Origin: Cordia subcordata
Lineage: Eukaryota; Streptophyta; Magnoliopsida; Boraginales; Cordiaceae
Direction: 5' to 3'
DNA: 64,000 bases
NCBI GenBank assembly: GCA_028554755.1
Contig: JAPTOF010000014.1
Location: 1,612,001-1,676,000, forward strand
Shown here: positions 22,458 through 34,890 of the stretch, in pieces
How the letters are laid out: the number at the start of each line of letters is the position of its first letter
Position numbering within the stretch: position 1 is the first letter of the stretch
Made by a program: the position numbers and the translations under genes
The notes under the pieces: generated by a model
Databases searched by the model: none
What the model was told of the DNA's origin: nothing
The model's input: the letters and a program-made list of their open reading frames with translations, nothing else

Positions 22458-22477
22458 TTTAGAGCCATTTGTGGAAA
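22458..22477 (+). other. Degenerate primer binding site, Tat-like gypsy
   Basis: TTTAGAGCCATTTGTGGAAA lines up with the Tat-type site TTTGGCGCCGTCTGTGGGAA. Nearly all differences are C-to-T or G-to-A, as in long-methylated DNA. Confidence 0.55.
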
Positions 22478-22739
22478 TGTATACTATATCCATCGAGTAC
22501 ACATGCCTAAATCTAGGAGTCAAGCCATTGTCAAGCCTTTATAGGTAGCAGGTGACAAGGAAAGTTAAAGCGAAGATTGCGTGGAACAAGAAGTCTCTGC
22601 AATGGCTCACAGGAGAGTGTCTCCCAGACAATATCTACATATGTGGAGCTATTCATGTCTATCCTAGGTCCCTTAGGACTAAGCACCTAAAGAGCGATGC
22701 CTTCACTATCACAGCTGAACCCATCTGCATCCCACATTG

Positions 22740-23344
22740 ATAAAGATCTTGAAATGGTACCTTTAGCCAACATGTTCAATAACATGGTAAATCAAATATT
22801 TAATACTAGAGGTTATCCACTCCGAACCCCATAGTCTCTACACATCCCAGTTAACCCTGCTACTCATTCACCACACAAGACCCCCAGGTCAACTAGAAAT
22901 TCATAGTAGGAACACGATGAGTCCTAGTGTCATGGGGACACTGAAACAAGAGGAGCCATTATGGCCATCGCAAAAACCTAGATAAGAACCTGACCTCAAA
23001 GGGAGTTTCCCCTTATTAAGGTGGAGGAAATCAGTAACACCCTTTTGGTTAACGAGGTCGTTAGGGAATAGCTCCTAGAGATTTTATCATACCAAAGTTG
23101 CCCTATTATGATGGATCCAGTGTCTGGCCTATTACATATCAATTCTAAATCACAAGATGCTATTATATAATGAAATTGAGGCAACTCGATGCAAAGCCTT
23201 CCTAACCACTCTCCTCAAGACAATATTAAGCTGGTATGATGAGTTGCCCCCTCACTCAATCACCTCATTCGGACAACTCGTCGTAAGATCTATAAACAAG
23301 TCTGCAAGCAGCAAGATAAACTGCTTTGACAAGCTCCTAGACAC
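22740..23344 (+). pseudogene. Tat-like gypsy gag fragment
   Basis: The capsid (Retrotrans_gag) domain is recognisable at 23085-23340: PKLPYYDGSSVWPITY, then a frame change, then EATRCKAFLTTLLKTILSWY and DELPPHSITSFGQL. These correspond to the AFPTTLKG-A-WF and LPPNSISSF blocks of Tat/Ogre-type gag. The N-terminal part is too decayed to read. The fragment stops at about 23344, where sequence of copia C3 begins, and no pol follows. It lies at the expected distance behind the decayed LTR and primer site. Confidence 0.65.
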
Positions 23345-23458
23345 CGTTAGAGTATATAGACTCCAAATCAAAACCCATTGCCTTGCACCATTGGTTAGCA
23401 TCTATATCAAAAATTGTTTCATTTTAACTAGTGGGATCCTCAACTTGATCCTTATTGG

Positions 23459-25373
23459 TATAGGATCGATAATATTACATGTGGTCTGTCCTAGTCTATA
23501 TTTTAAAAAAATTCTACCAAGAAAACATGCTAGAAATATAAAATAATCACATAACACACAATAATATGCTTAAGAACTTATAGAACAAAACTAGTATTTG
23601 TGAAAAAACATGCTTAAGAACTTATAAAACATAACTAGTATTTGCAAAAATATGTAAAGCTAACCTCTTGAAGTGTGGGGCCTTTGATGAAGCTATAACT
23701 ATCACAAGCTCTATTCCCCTTCAAGAACAAGGCTACCAAAAATTTTATTATAAGAGTGTCACAATAGACAACTCCTTAGTCTTCTTCCCTACAATTAAAG
23801 AGATTTATCTTGCGAGAATAGCCTCTTGTGTGGAAAGAAGCAAAGTAATGTGCTCTTGAAAATCTATAGCAAAAATCGCACAATAAGTGTGTACTATGTG
23901 TTGTACTATTTTCTTGTCGAAATGGAAGAGATCAGCTACAAAATTTTTTGGATGCTAGAAATGGTCTAAGGTCTTGCCTATTTATAGGAAAAGTTTGGTA
24001 CCTAAACCTTGTAAACATTTCATGTGGGAAACCTTTTCCTAGTTGTAAAGGTTTACCACATGTAATAGAAGTTACTTGTACAATTTGAATTCTTCTTGTA
24101 GTAACTTTCTAGCACATGTCTTGGAAGATTGGGTCAAGCCTACAATCTAAGCCCAACACATAGTCCATAATCCATGTGGAGGCCCAAGCCCAATAAGAAA
24201 CCATTCAAGCCCAATTAAATTATCTTGGACTCTAAAGAAAGCCCAAACCTAATCTCAACTTTGGCCAAATAAGACGACTACCACAATATAGAATTTGCTC
24301 TTTTGAGATACTCTCTCAAAGTCATTTCAACTAGGGAAGGGACCAAGAAGACAATTAACTGTGGCTTCCAAAAATAATAAAATATGTCCTTGCTCGATCT
24401 AGGCGACATAATAATTATTTTTAGCTCTGATCTATTCCACCATAAGATCAAAGTTGCACTCCAAGAATAATTGCTATTACCCAAAAGCTTATCACGTAAG
24501 AATGTGAACTTTGTCTTTGACCTACTAAATAACCAACCATAATGCCCCTCTATGTATACCCACAGCTAAGGTCGATCCTTTGGCTTGTTTAGTATCACCT
24601 CTTTAGTTGCATCTTTTTTCGTTGGGTTTCTTGTCTTATTGCCGACCATCCTTGGTCATGGAATATCTTTATTAGGAAGTGACCCTCAAGCCATATGACC
24701 GACACACCCATAAAGGTAGTATTGCTAGATCTAGATTTGGATGATAAATTTGGACAATCTTGAAGAGGGCACATAGATTCTATATTGCTTATGCATGTTC
24801 CAATTAATTAAAACTTAGTACTTAATGCACAAGGCTGTTGATCTTAATAAAGTAAGATCTCACCCACAATGAATTAAAGTACCAAAACCGAACTTCATTA
24901 GTTCATCCATATATGCTCAAGATTAAGAGCAATGATCATTTAGTAGCAGTGAGTATCCATTTTCTTTTTTTATAGTACTTCTCTAGAAAACATACTCACA
25001 ATGGTCCTATCTAACACGCGACACATGTACTATCAAAACAAATCCAAAAAGTCCTTCAATGACCTAGGTAGATCACCCTCAATGAGGAGACTTACTCAAT
25101 ATAACCTTCTACCGGTAGAGTGTCCAACACTATCATTCAGTTGCGTACTCAATTTATGATGTGACGAAATTTAGACTTGGACCTACTGTGCGCCTAGCCT
25201 CACTGTGCACCCAAGTCATTAATTCAACTTAAGGACCTTTATAAATACATCAATAAAATATACTAGAGATAATACGTAAGAAACTCATAATGTCATTTAA
25301 CAAAATGATTATGCATTGTTTAACATCCAAAATGTCATATACAAGTGAGCTTTAGGGCATACTAATCCTAACA
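23459..25373 (-). repeat. 3' LTR of copia C2
   Basis: 1915 bp; TGTTAGGATTAGTATGCCC at its minus-strand start. The final TGTAGG of the family is TATAGG here. It contains a 44 bp tandem duplication (23566-23651) absent from the partner LTR, and a TATA box at 23979-23986 (minus). Confidence 0.92.
23566..23651. repeat. 44 bp tandem duplication in C2 3' LTR
   Basis: The unit ATGCTTAAGAACTTAT onward is repeated at 23610, with a few differences. The partner LTR (30990-31025) has one copy, so it arose after insertion. Confidence 0.85.
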
Positions 25374-25800
25374 ATATCTTACTTGCACTAAAGATCACTT
25401 CTGCACAACCTAAAATCCATAGACTCCAAATATGTGGTAAACATTTTCTCTAGAAGAGTCTTTGTCAATGGGGCTGCCAAGTTTTTTGCTGAAACTATCT
25501 TTTTGACTACTACATCTCCTCTCTAGATAAACTCACGGATCAAATGATATTTATATTCAATGTAACCCTTTTTGTGATTCTTGGGCTCTTTGCACTGTGA
25601 AATAGTACTGTTGTTGTCACAATACAATATTACTAGTCTGTGAGCTACTGGCACAACCTCTAGGTCTAAAAGGAACTTTCTTAGCCATATTACCTCTCTC
25701 CTAGCCTCAAATGCTGCTATATACTCAACCTCTATAGTAGAGTCAGTAATATAATTTTGTTTCACACTTTTCCATTAAATAGCTCTTCTTGATAGAGTGA
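25374..25800 (-). pseudogene. Copia C2 RNase H
   Basis: The domain sits between RT and the 3' LTR. The minus-strand frame 25523-25765 reads STIEVEYIAAFEARREVIWL, then YCDNNSTISQCKEP. These are the catalytic Glu-region (EAEYIAA type) and Asp-region (CDNQSAI type) blocks of copia RNase H. The C-terminus is followed by a stop before the LTR. No other copia copy in this window retains this domain, because C1, C3 and C4 are all truncated before it. Confidence 0.92.
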
Positions 25801-26895
25801 AAGCATATCCAGAAGTAGACTTCCTAGAATCTCTGTCGGACTAGAAATCCAAGTCTGTATAGGCTACTAGCGTTAGATCATCTGCATGGTATTGCAGCAC
25901 TTAATCCTTAGTCTCTTGAAAGAACTTAAATACATGCTTCACCGTAACCCAATATGCCGGTCTAAGGTTTGACTGATATCTACTAAGTATGCCAATAGCA
26001 AAGCAGATATTTGGTTTGGTACATAACATGGCATACATGAGGCTTCCAATCGCCGAAGCATAAGGAACTCACTTCATGCTCTCTATCTCCTTAGGTGTTT
26101 TAGGACATTGATCCCAAGATAGATAAACTTCATGTTTAGAAGGTAATGAGGCTTTCTTAGAGTTTTTCATGTTAAACCTGACCAATATATTCTCAATAAA
26201 TGAAGCTTGAGATAGGGCTCACCTTCTATTCTTATGATCTCGCATAAACTTGATGCCTAGAACATAACTAGCTTCTCCTAAATCCTTCATTTGAGTAGAA
26301 AGCCAAACCTTGATGAATGATAACATCCCCACATCATTTCCAATTATTAGGATATGATCCATATATAGAACCAAAAAAGCTACAGCATTTCCATTATGCC
26401 TATTATACATGCAAGGTTTATCAATATTTTAATCAAAGCCATAAGATTTAATTGCCTGATCAAATTTGATGTTCCATGCTTTAGATGTCTGCTTTAATCC
26501 ATAAATGAACTTCTTTAGCTTACAAACCATATGTTCCTAGCCTTTAGCAACCTATCCATCTGGTTGTGTCATGTAAATGGTCTCGTTAAGCTCTCCATTA
26601 AGAAAAGCTATCTTGACATCCATTTGCATATCTCGTAGTCATAATGACATACGATGGCGAGAAGTATCCTGATGGATTTAAGCATGGCTACCAGTGAGAA
26701 AGTTTCCTTAGAATCGATCCCTTCTTTCTGAGTATAACCTTTCGCCGCCAACCTTGCTTTTTATGTTTCAACTTTTCCATCAACTTCTCTTTTCTCTTGT
26801 AGACCCATTTGCACCCTATAGGTTTTACCTCTTCAGGTGTAACTGCAAGATCTTAGAGTTTGTTAGAATACATAGATTCTAACTCTGAATCCATT
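25801..26895 (-). pseudogene. Copia C2 reverse transcriptase
   Basis: The frame 26219-26410 contains NAVAFLVLYMDHILIIGND. The catalytic YVDD has become YMDH, so the second essential Asp is lost. Upstream, minus-strand blocks equivalent to KKSIYGLKQ and DVKTAF are seen with frameshifts. Downstream, the fingers/thumb region to 25801 shows KHEVYLSWDQCPKT-like and MYAMLCTKPNI-type copia motifs in broken frames. The enzyme is dead. Confidence 0.88.
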
Positions 26896-28080
26896 GCCTT
26901 ATGCCGTTGGTCGGCATCTATGTGGTAAACTGCTTATCATAACTTATGGGATCCATCACTTGATCCTCTAAAGAAATCTGAAAGAACTCTCCATAGTATC
27001 TATCAGAAGGCCTGGATATCCTTCCACTATGATGAGGCTATGATATATTAGGTGTAATATGCTGTTCTTTTTCATTGACAGTTACCATAGTTGTTACTGG
27101 AGATTCATGTGAGATCTCTTCTAGAACTACTTTAGAATCTGGTGTTTTCTGGATCATTTCATCATTCTCTAAGTATCTAGCATGGGTGCTTGTAAACCCC
27201 TTTTGCTCCTTAGGATTATTAAAGATCCCATCTAGTTCTCTTAGGATACTTAATAAAATAGCACAACTCAGATCTTGGTTCCAACTTTAAAGCATTACTA
27301 TTAAGTACATAAGCTGGACAACCCTAAATACGGAGATGATTGAAACTAGGCCTACACCTAGTCCACATTCTTGTGGTGTCTTAGGTACTGATTTAAGCAG
27401 TATCAAGTTCAAGATGTATGTTACTGTCTCAAGGGCATACCTCTAAAAAGATAAAGGTAATGATGCATGACTCATCATTGACCTAACCATATCTAGTAAG
27501 GTACGATTTCTTCTCTCTACTACATTATTTTGCTGAGAAGACCCAGATACAGTTAGCTGGGACATAATCCCTTCCTGTGTAAGATAGTCTCAAAACTCAC
27601 CCGAAAGGTATTCGCCACCTCGATTAGACGTCTTTGATATGTTTATCTAATTTTTGCTGAGCCTCAGCCTTGAAGTCCTTAAATTCCTCAAAGGATTTGG
27701 ACTTGTGTCGTATTAGATTTGTATATCCATATCTAAAGTAATCATCAGTGAAGGTAATAAAAGACTCATAACCTCTTCGTGCTGGTTTGCTCATAGGACC
27801 ACACACATTGGTATGAACCAATTCCAATACTTCGTTGGCCCTTTCTCCTTGAGAAGAAAATGACCGTCTGGTAATCTTCCCTTTGAGGCAAGATTCACAT
27901 AAAGGTAGAACTTTGAGATCTAAGCTAAGATGCCCATCCTCGACTACTCTTTGAATTCACTTTAGACTAATATGTCCTAAGCGTAGGTGTCAAAGATAAG
28001 TATCATTGGTCGAAGAAACCTTTCTTTTTTGGGAATTAGTTCGTTCTATATTATACAGTGAATTTGTAATAGGTTTCATT
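26896..28080 (-). pseudogene. Copia C2 integrase
   Basis: The frame 27624-27827 reads ELVHTNVCGPMSKPARRGYE, then FITFTDDYFRYGYTNL. The first catalytic Asp (HTD in relatives) is HTN here. The zinc-binding part upstream is broken but recognisable. The C-terminal GIFYNSK-like region is split by frameshifts around 27180-27330. Same family and order as C1. Confidence 0.87.
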
Positions 28081-28480
28081 TAAAACAAGTTATCGTGCAT
28101 ACTACCAGAACAGATAATATTCCCATCTCTATTAATATCAACACCAGAATTAAAATTAATACAAAAACCATGTAATATTAATTGTGAAATAGAAATAATG
28201 TTCTTACGTACTGGAACATAATAAACATTGTTCAAAAATACCTTCCTATTACATGGAAAATTTAAGCAAATTCCTCCCACGTAGCAACCCATACTTTTAC
28301 TGTGTTACCCATCCTCAGAGCAAATTCCTCTTTAGCTAGTTTCTTCATTTCCTAAAACCAATGCAAAGAATTGCAAATATGATTAGTTGCTCTAGTGTCT
28401 ACAATCCAAGAATCAGTTGAATAAACCACTAAACAAGTTCAATGTAGAACAAAAGAGGTATACCTCTCTGGCCTCGTGCC
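28081..28480 (-). pseudogene. Copia C2 protease
   Basis: The C-terminal protease part is open at 28080-28292: CLNFPCNRKVFLNNVYYVPV, then NIISISQLILHGF. The active-site part, near 28385-28415 (minus), would encode a DTRAT-like version of DSGAT, so the catalytic Gly appears lost. Frame changes separate the parts. Confidence 0.8.
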
Positions 28481-29285
28481 AAGTACTCTAGGCAATCCTT
28501 TTTCTAGTGTCCTTTTTGGCCACACTTAAAGCATTTACCCTTGGGCTTTTCACTTGTTAACTATTTTGGCTGTTCACCATTTCTCTTCTTTTTCCCTCGA
28601 CCATGTTTTTGCTTTCCATTTCCTTTGAACTTTCTCCCTTTCGGGTGAAGTCCAGAAGTGGATGCTTGAATTATTTTTATGTGACCTTTATTTTTATTAT
28701 GGCTTTTGTAGCAAGGAGTTCTTTCATTAATTATGTTATATCCATGTTCATCTTTCCCATAATATAATTAAGCTTGAATTGGATGTAAGACAGTGGTAAA
28801 GTCTCTAATATCATGTCTACCTTGGACTATTCATCTATAGTTGCCCCTAAGATCTCGACAGTATTAAAGTAATCCATCATTTTGAGCATATGCTCCATGA
28901 CAAGTACTCTTTTTGCCATTCTTTGATTCATAATTTCTCTAAAAGCACCTTGCCTTATGGACCTGCTCTTATTGGCAAACATATGAGACAGTGAGGTCAT
29001 GATTTCTTTTGTAGTTTCCATATGATGATGTTTGCTCTGCAAAATATCTGACATAGAAGCCATCATATAGCACTTGACCATACTACTGGCCTTCTGCCAT
29101 TTTGCCTCATCTTCTTTCTGGGCTTTAGAAGTGTTTTCCCTCACAACAGGATAAGGAGTTGTTAGGACATACTTGTACTCTTATGCGGTGAGTACTATGT
29201 CCAAGTTTCATTCCCTGTCCACAAATTTCAGTCCAGTGAGCTTGTGCTCATTGAGAATTGTAGCTAGTGGACTGAACAAAGACAT
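28481..29285 (-). pseudogene. Copia C2 gag
   Basis: The start codon is at 29283-29285. An early stop falls at the WKRN-like block, where the frame reads DREX. The central part (28827-29144) is open with the helical blocks SDILQSKHHHMETTKEIMT and LKMMDYFNTVEIL. The zinc-knuckle part near 28500-28540 encodes CFKCGQKGH followed by a stop. Very similar to C1 gag, including the lysine-rich linker. Confidence 0.87.
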
Positions 29286-30860
29286 TTTTCTGGATATACA
29301 ACAATATAATAGTAATTATTTTATGAGTATGGAATTGATTCATGTATAATATGTATGCTATCTTTGGAAATAAAACATACAAGTACTTTTGCATCATTTG
29401 CCTTTGATTAGATTAGCCCTTAAACTACTCGATGTAACAGTGTCTCAACGTCCTCATAAGAACTCCACTGATGGGATGGTCTAACTTATGAATGTTAAGT
29501 TAAGCACCACTGTTTATTTGAATTAACAATTATTTGGATATGACCCAACTGAATAATTCAATCACTGTTTCATTTGGTTTCTTAAATCGAGTAGCGAACT
29601 CTATCGATGGGATAGTCAAACCTACCATTTAAGTTGAGTTTATATCCATTACTTATATTCATTCCCCATAACATTCTTGATTTAAGCCCTCCGATGGGGT
29701 AGTGACTTTAATCAATATTGCATGAGACAATCTTTAATGAAAAATTCCACCAATAGGATTGCCAAACTCACTAACACCTTTTTGAATAAATGTCTTAAAT
29801 TCACCTTACTAAATCTTGATAAAGTGTCACCATCCGAAGGGAAAGTTAATGACATTTACCATTAGCATGAATCAAATATGGAAAGCCATGGGGTATTTCC
29901 AGTCCCCTCTCTCACTCAATATTTTAACATAAGGGTTTTCTCTATTTTTTGGTATTCTCGCTTTTTGTTTTAGATATAAACATGCTTTGAATGTGTGAAA
30001 CACTTTGGTTTTTGTGAATCTCCTTTGTGTTACTAAAACATTACAATACCATAATAGATTATTTACCTAAATCTAGGTGAATAGACCCTTAGGTTGTCAT
30101 GTTGTAAATCTCAAGTTAAGTTTTTTAATTTTTGTCATGAGATTGCATGGCATCTTTAGACATAATCGCTTACAATTATCTTGTCTACGCCAATCTTATT
30201 TAAATGAACTTAACTATCTTTGAGAATTAACACATGGGATTGGCCAATTTTTAAATTCTAATGTGTAGACATATTTCTAGGTGGTAATCATGTTTATGTT
30301 TACGCAAATATGTTAAAACATATATCAATGCATTATAAACATCCACTAAAATACATTAGAATTTCTCTTTGATGGCTCCTACAATTTTTGATCCAAAAAC
30401 ACAAAATAGCAATCTTTGTTGCATTTTCTGCCAAACCCGGTAAGCTTGACCTACTGAGAAAGATTTGCTCGTGTATACTATTTTTTCATGCTTCTCTCCT
30501 TGGTCTTTAAAGATTACAAAAATAATATATTTTGCTATTCCTAATACAAGCTTACAATTATAAAGAAACATTATAAGGATATCAAAACATTGTATGCTTC
30601 TTTTAAATGAAGCTACAAGCAATAACCATAAAGATCTATACATGAAATCGCCTATAGCCAGGCTTTTTGACTGTACACAAAACTCTATCATGCATACATA
30701 CGAACCATCAAAGGGATTTTATATCAACTACACATATAAGCATAAAACCACTAGTATATACAACACAAGATTTCCTAATCCTGCCACTCACAAGATGACT
30801 AACATATTTATGCAAATACAATATTCTTGCATAGTCCAAGCATGTTATGTGTGAACCTAA
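29286..30860 (-). other. Copia C2 5' leader
   Basis: Non-coding leader of about 1.57 kb with the same GATGGG motif series as C1 (29470-29840) and a weakened hairpin near 29404-29430. The palindrome found in C1 and C4 is lost here: the site at about 30438-30455 reads CCCGGTAAGCTTGACC. Confidence 0.7.
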
Positions 30861-30872
30861 GCTTTGATACCA
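30861..30872 (-). other. Primer binding site, copia C2
   Basis: The minus strand reads TGGTATCAAAGC, one base off the initiator-methionine tRNA complement TGGTATCAGAGC. It lies two bases inside the LTR. Confidence 0.92.
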
Positions 30873-30874
30873 AC

Positions 30875-32744
30875 TGTAGGATCAATAATATTACATGTGG
30901 TCCATCCTAGTCCATATTTTCAAAAAATTCTACCAAGAAAACATGCTAGAAAAATAAAATTACCACATAACACACAAAAACATGCTTAAGAACATATAGA
31001 ACATAACTAGTATTTGCAAAAATATGTAAAGCTAACCTCTTGAAGCATAAGGCCTTTGATGAAGCTATAACCATCACAAGCTTTGTTGCTGCTCACGAAC
31101 AAGGCCACCAAAAGTTTTACTATAAGGGTGTCGTAATAGGCAAATCCTTGGTCTTCTTCCCTATGATTAAAGAGACTTATCTTGATAGAATAGCCTTTTG
31201 TATGGGAAGAAGCAAAGTAATGTGCTCTTGAAAATCTAGAGCAAAAACCACACAATAAAATTGTGCTATGTGTTGTCGTATTCTCTTGTCAAAATGGAAG
31301 AGATCAACTACAAAATTTTTTTGGATGCTAGAAATGGTTTAAGGTCTTGCCTATTTATAGGAAAACTTTGGCACCTAAACCTTGTAAACTTTCCATGTGG
31401 GAAACTTTTTCCTAGTAGTAAATGTTTGCCACATATCATGGAAGTTACTTGTACAATTTGAATTCTTCTTGTAGTAACTTTCTAGCACGTCTTGGAAGAT
31501 TGGGCCAAGCCCACAATCCAAGCCCAACTCATAGTCCATAATCCATATGGAGGCCAATAAGAAACCTTTTAAGCCCAATTAGGTTATTTTGGACTCTAAA
31601 GAAAGCCTAAACTTAATTCCAAGCTTTGGTCCAATAAGGCTACTACCAGAATATGGAATTTTCTCTTTCAAGATTACTCTTTCAAAGTCATTTCAACTAG
31701 GGAAGGGACCAAGAAGACATAATTAACCTTGGCTTCCAAAAATAATCAAAAATGGCCTTGCTCGATCTAGGCAACATAATAATTATTTCTAGCTACGATC
31801 TATTCCACCATAAGATCAAAGCTGCAATCCAATAATAATTGCTATTATCCAAAAGTTTATCACATAAGAATGTGAACTTTGTCTTTAACCTACTAAATAA
31901 CCGACCATAATGCCCTTCTATATATACCCGCAGCTAACGCCGGTCTTTTGCCTTGTGTATTATCACCTCCTTAGTTGCATCATTTTCTGTTGGATTTCTT
32001 GTCCTATTGCCAACCATCCTTGGTCATGGAATCTCTTGATTTAGAAAGTGACCCTGAAGTCATATGACCAATACACCCATAAAGGTAGTATCACTAAATC
32101 TAGATTCGGATGATAAATTAGGACAATCCCAAAGGGGGTACATAGATTCTATATTGCACGTGCATGTTCCAATTAATTAGAACTTAGCACTCAATACACA
32201 AGGCTGTTAATTCTAATAAAGTAAGATCTTTTCCATAGTGAATCAAAGTACCAAACCCTAACTTCATTAGTTCATCCACATATACTCAAAATTAAGAGCA
32301 TTGATCATTTAATAGTAGTGAGTATCTATTTTCTTTCTTTGATAGTACGTCTCTAGCAAACATACTCACAATGGTCCTGTACAATACGTGACACACGTAC
32401 TATTGAGACAAATTCGGAAAGTCCTCCAATGACCTAGGTAGATCACCTTTAACGAGAAAACTTGCTCAATATAACCTTATCCTGTTAGAGTGCCAAACGC
32501 TACCATTCGGTTATGAACTCAATTTATGATGTGACTAAATCTAGACTTGGACCTACTGTGTGTCTAGCTTCATTACACACCTAAGTTATTAGTTCAAGTT
32601 AAGGGACCTTTATACATACATCAATAAAACATACCAGAGATAATACGTAAGAAACTCATAATGCCATTTAACAAAATGATTATACATTGTTTAACATCCA
32701 AAATGTCATATATAAGTAAGCTTTAGGGCATACTAATCCTAACA
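30875..32744 (-). repeat. 5' LTR of copia C2
   Basis: 1870 bp, TGTTAGGATTAGTATGCCC to GATCCTACA on the minus strand. TATA box at 31352-31359. Followed on the right by atcgg, the target duplication, and then C3 integrase sequence. Confidence 0.93.
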
Positions 32745-33745
32745 ATCGGAAGCCTCAAAAGTACTCCCTATAGTATCTATCAGATTATCAGGGAATCCTC
32801 CTACTATGACGAGGCTTTGGTGGACTAGTAGCAACTGGCTACTTTTCCTTTCCATATTAGCAAATGCTTTAGGAGACTTATCAGCAATCTCCTCATGAGT
32901 AACTCCAGATTTTGGTGCTTTTTGGATCACCATATCATTCTCTAAGTATCTAGCATGTGTTCTAAGAAGCACCTTTTGCTCCTTAGGATTATAGAAGATC
33001 CCACATCTAGTTCCCTTAGGATACCCAATAAAGTAGCACAATTCCAACCTATGGTCCAACTTTGTAACAGCGTTACTCAACACATAAGCTCAACAACTGC
33101 AAATGTGTAAATGACTTAAGCTAGGTTTATGCCTTGTCCACTTTTCTTAAGGTGTCCTAGGTACCAATTTTGATGATATCAAATTCAGAATAAATACCGC
33201 CATCACTAAGGCATGCCCCAAAAAGATATAGGTAATGATACATGATACATCATTGACCTCACCATTTCTAAGAGGGTACGATTTCTTCTCTATGCTACAC
33301 CATTCTACTGGGGAGTGCCAGGTGCAGTCAACTACACCACAATCCCTTGCTTTGTGAGATGATCCCTAAACTCACCCAAACCATATCTTGAGTAATCATC
33401 TGTAAATGTAATGAAATATTCATAACCTCCACGAGCTGGTATGTTCATAAGACCGCATATATCTGTATGTACCAATTCCAATACTTCCTTGGCTCTCCGT
33501 CCACTAGAAGAGAATGACCTTTTGGTCATTTTCCCTTTAAGACAAGAAATACAATAAGGTAGATCTTCTAGATCTAATGAGCTAAGGGGCCTGTTCTTCA
33601 CTAACCTTTGAATGTATTTTTGACTGATATGTCCTAAACACAAGTTCCAAAGATAAGTATCATTGGTTTGAAGAACCTTTCTTTTAAGGGACTCTACTCT
33701 TTCTATGTTGTGTGTTGTAGCATCAATAGGGTGTAAATAAAACAA
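32745..33745 (-). pseudogene. Copia C3 integrase
   Basis: The zinc-binding part (33332-33745) is open: DTYLWNLCLGHISQKYIQRL, then CISCLKGKMTKRSF, with the HHCC residues except that the first His is Asn (WNLCLGH against the usual WHLRLGH). The core starts HTDICGLM and FTDDYSRYG, then breaks near 33390. The C-terminal part (32739-33083) has LCYFIGYPKGTRCGIFYNPK. The piece at 23345-23458 is its continuation (QW-KAM-E linker to RT), separated by C2. Confidence 0.88.
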
Positions 33746-34135
33746 ACCATTATGTAATCTAGTAGGACATATAAAATTTCCATCTCTAATGATATCAAAT
33801 CAATAAGGAAACAAACTAAAAAGCCATCCATCAATAAACGAGAAATAGAAGCTAGGTTTTTTTGAATGCTTGGAACATAATAAGCATTGTTCAAATCTAA
33901 AATCCTATTACAAGAGAATGAAAAATGAACTTGACCAACTGCAACAATCCAAACTCTCACTCCTATGCTAACTCTAAGAGCAAACTCTCCTCTACTCACC
34001 TTTCGCATGACCTGAAACCCATACAAAGAATTGTAAATATAATCAGTGACTTCTGAATCTACAATCCAAGAATCAATAGAATTTACCATTGGACTAGTTT
34101 TAGCATACAGCATGAGAGATACACCTTCTTGCCCA
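33746..34135 (-). pseudogene. Copia C3 protease
   Basis: The frame 33703-34194 reads SWIVDSEVTDYIYNS, so the catalytic Asp-Ser-Gly is Asp-Ser-Glu and the enzyme would be inactive. Then come GEFALRVSIGVRV and LNNAYYVPSIQKNLASISRL, the usual C-terminal block. The open stretch is long (163 codons), which indicates moderate decay. Confidence 0.87.
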
Positions 34136-34890
34136 ATGGTTAGTGCTTGGGATAGTCCTTCTTCCAGTAGCCCTTCCTGCCACACTTGAAGCACTTCCTT
34201 TTGAGCTTGTCAACACTTGCTCCCTGCATTGGCCTAAGGGTCCTCTTCTTCTTTTTCAGGCCATGTTGTTGGTTTCCCTTCATCTTAAGCTTCTTCCCTA
34301 TCGGTTGATGCCCATAAGTGAAAGCTTTGAGAGAGATGTGCATGACTTGAAGACTTTATGATAGCCTCCGCTACCTAGAGCTCTTTCATTAACTCTATTA
34401 GATTCATGTTCAACTTGCTGATGTCCACTTGCGACTGCTAATCTATGTTTACTGCTAGGATCTTGGCAATACTGAGGCACTCCATTATCATAAGCACATG
34501 CTCTTTGACAAATGCACCTTTTGCCATCATAATGCTCATAAGCTCTCTCATAATAGCTTGCCTAATAGGCCTGTTCTGGTCAGTAAACATAAGAGACAGT
34601 GAAGTCATGATCTCTTTCACAGTTGCCATGTTCTGATGCTTGTTTTATAGAACATCCTACATAAAGGCCAACATATAGCACTTGGCCATATTATTGGCCT
34701 TCTATCATTTTTGCTCAGTATCGTGCATGACATCAGAAGAGTTTACCTTTACAATAGCACAAGGAGTTGTCAAGACATACTCGTACTCAGCGGTGAGTAC
34801 TACATCTAGATTCATTTTCTAATCCACAAAATTTGGACCGGTAAGCTTATGCTTCCTCAAAATTATTGCTAGTAGATTGAAGGAAGTCAT
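34136..34890 (-). pseudogene. Copia C3 gag
   Basis: The start codon is at 34888-34890, equivalent to the other copies. The capsid part is in several frames (34438-34629: KEIMTSLSLMFTDQNRPIRQ). The C-terminus at 34140-34343 is lysine-rich and ends CFKCGRKGYWKKDYPKH, in which the zinc-knuckle His and last Cys are both Tyr. So the knuckle is lost by two C-to-T type changes. Confidence 0.86.

Larger units (their letters stand above)
23459..32744 (-). mobile_element. Complete Ty1/copia retrotransposon C2
   Basis: This 9286 bp minus-strand element has a 5' LTR (32744-30875), primer site, leader, gag, protease, integrase, RT, RNase H and 3' LTR (25373-23459). The target duplication is attgg (23454-23458) versus atcgg (32745-32749), one mismatch. 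The two LTRs differ by eye at roughly one base in ten, plus indels, so the insertion is old. Every domain is present but frameshifted. It interrupts C3. Confidence 0.93.

Noticed and set aside
34140..34361. Plus-strand frame over C3 gag
   Set aside because: It is the antisense of the lysine-rich gag C-terminus and zinc knuckle.
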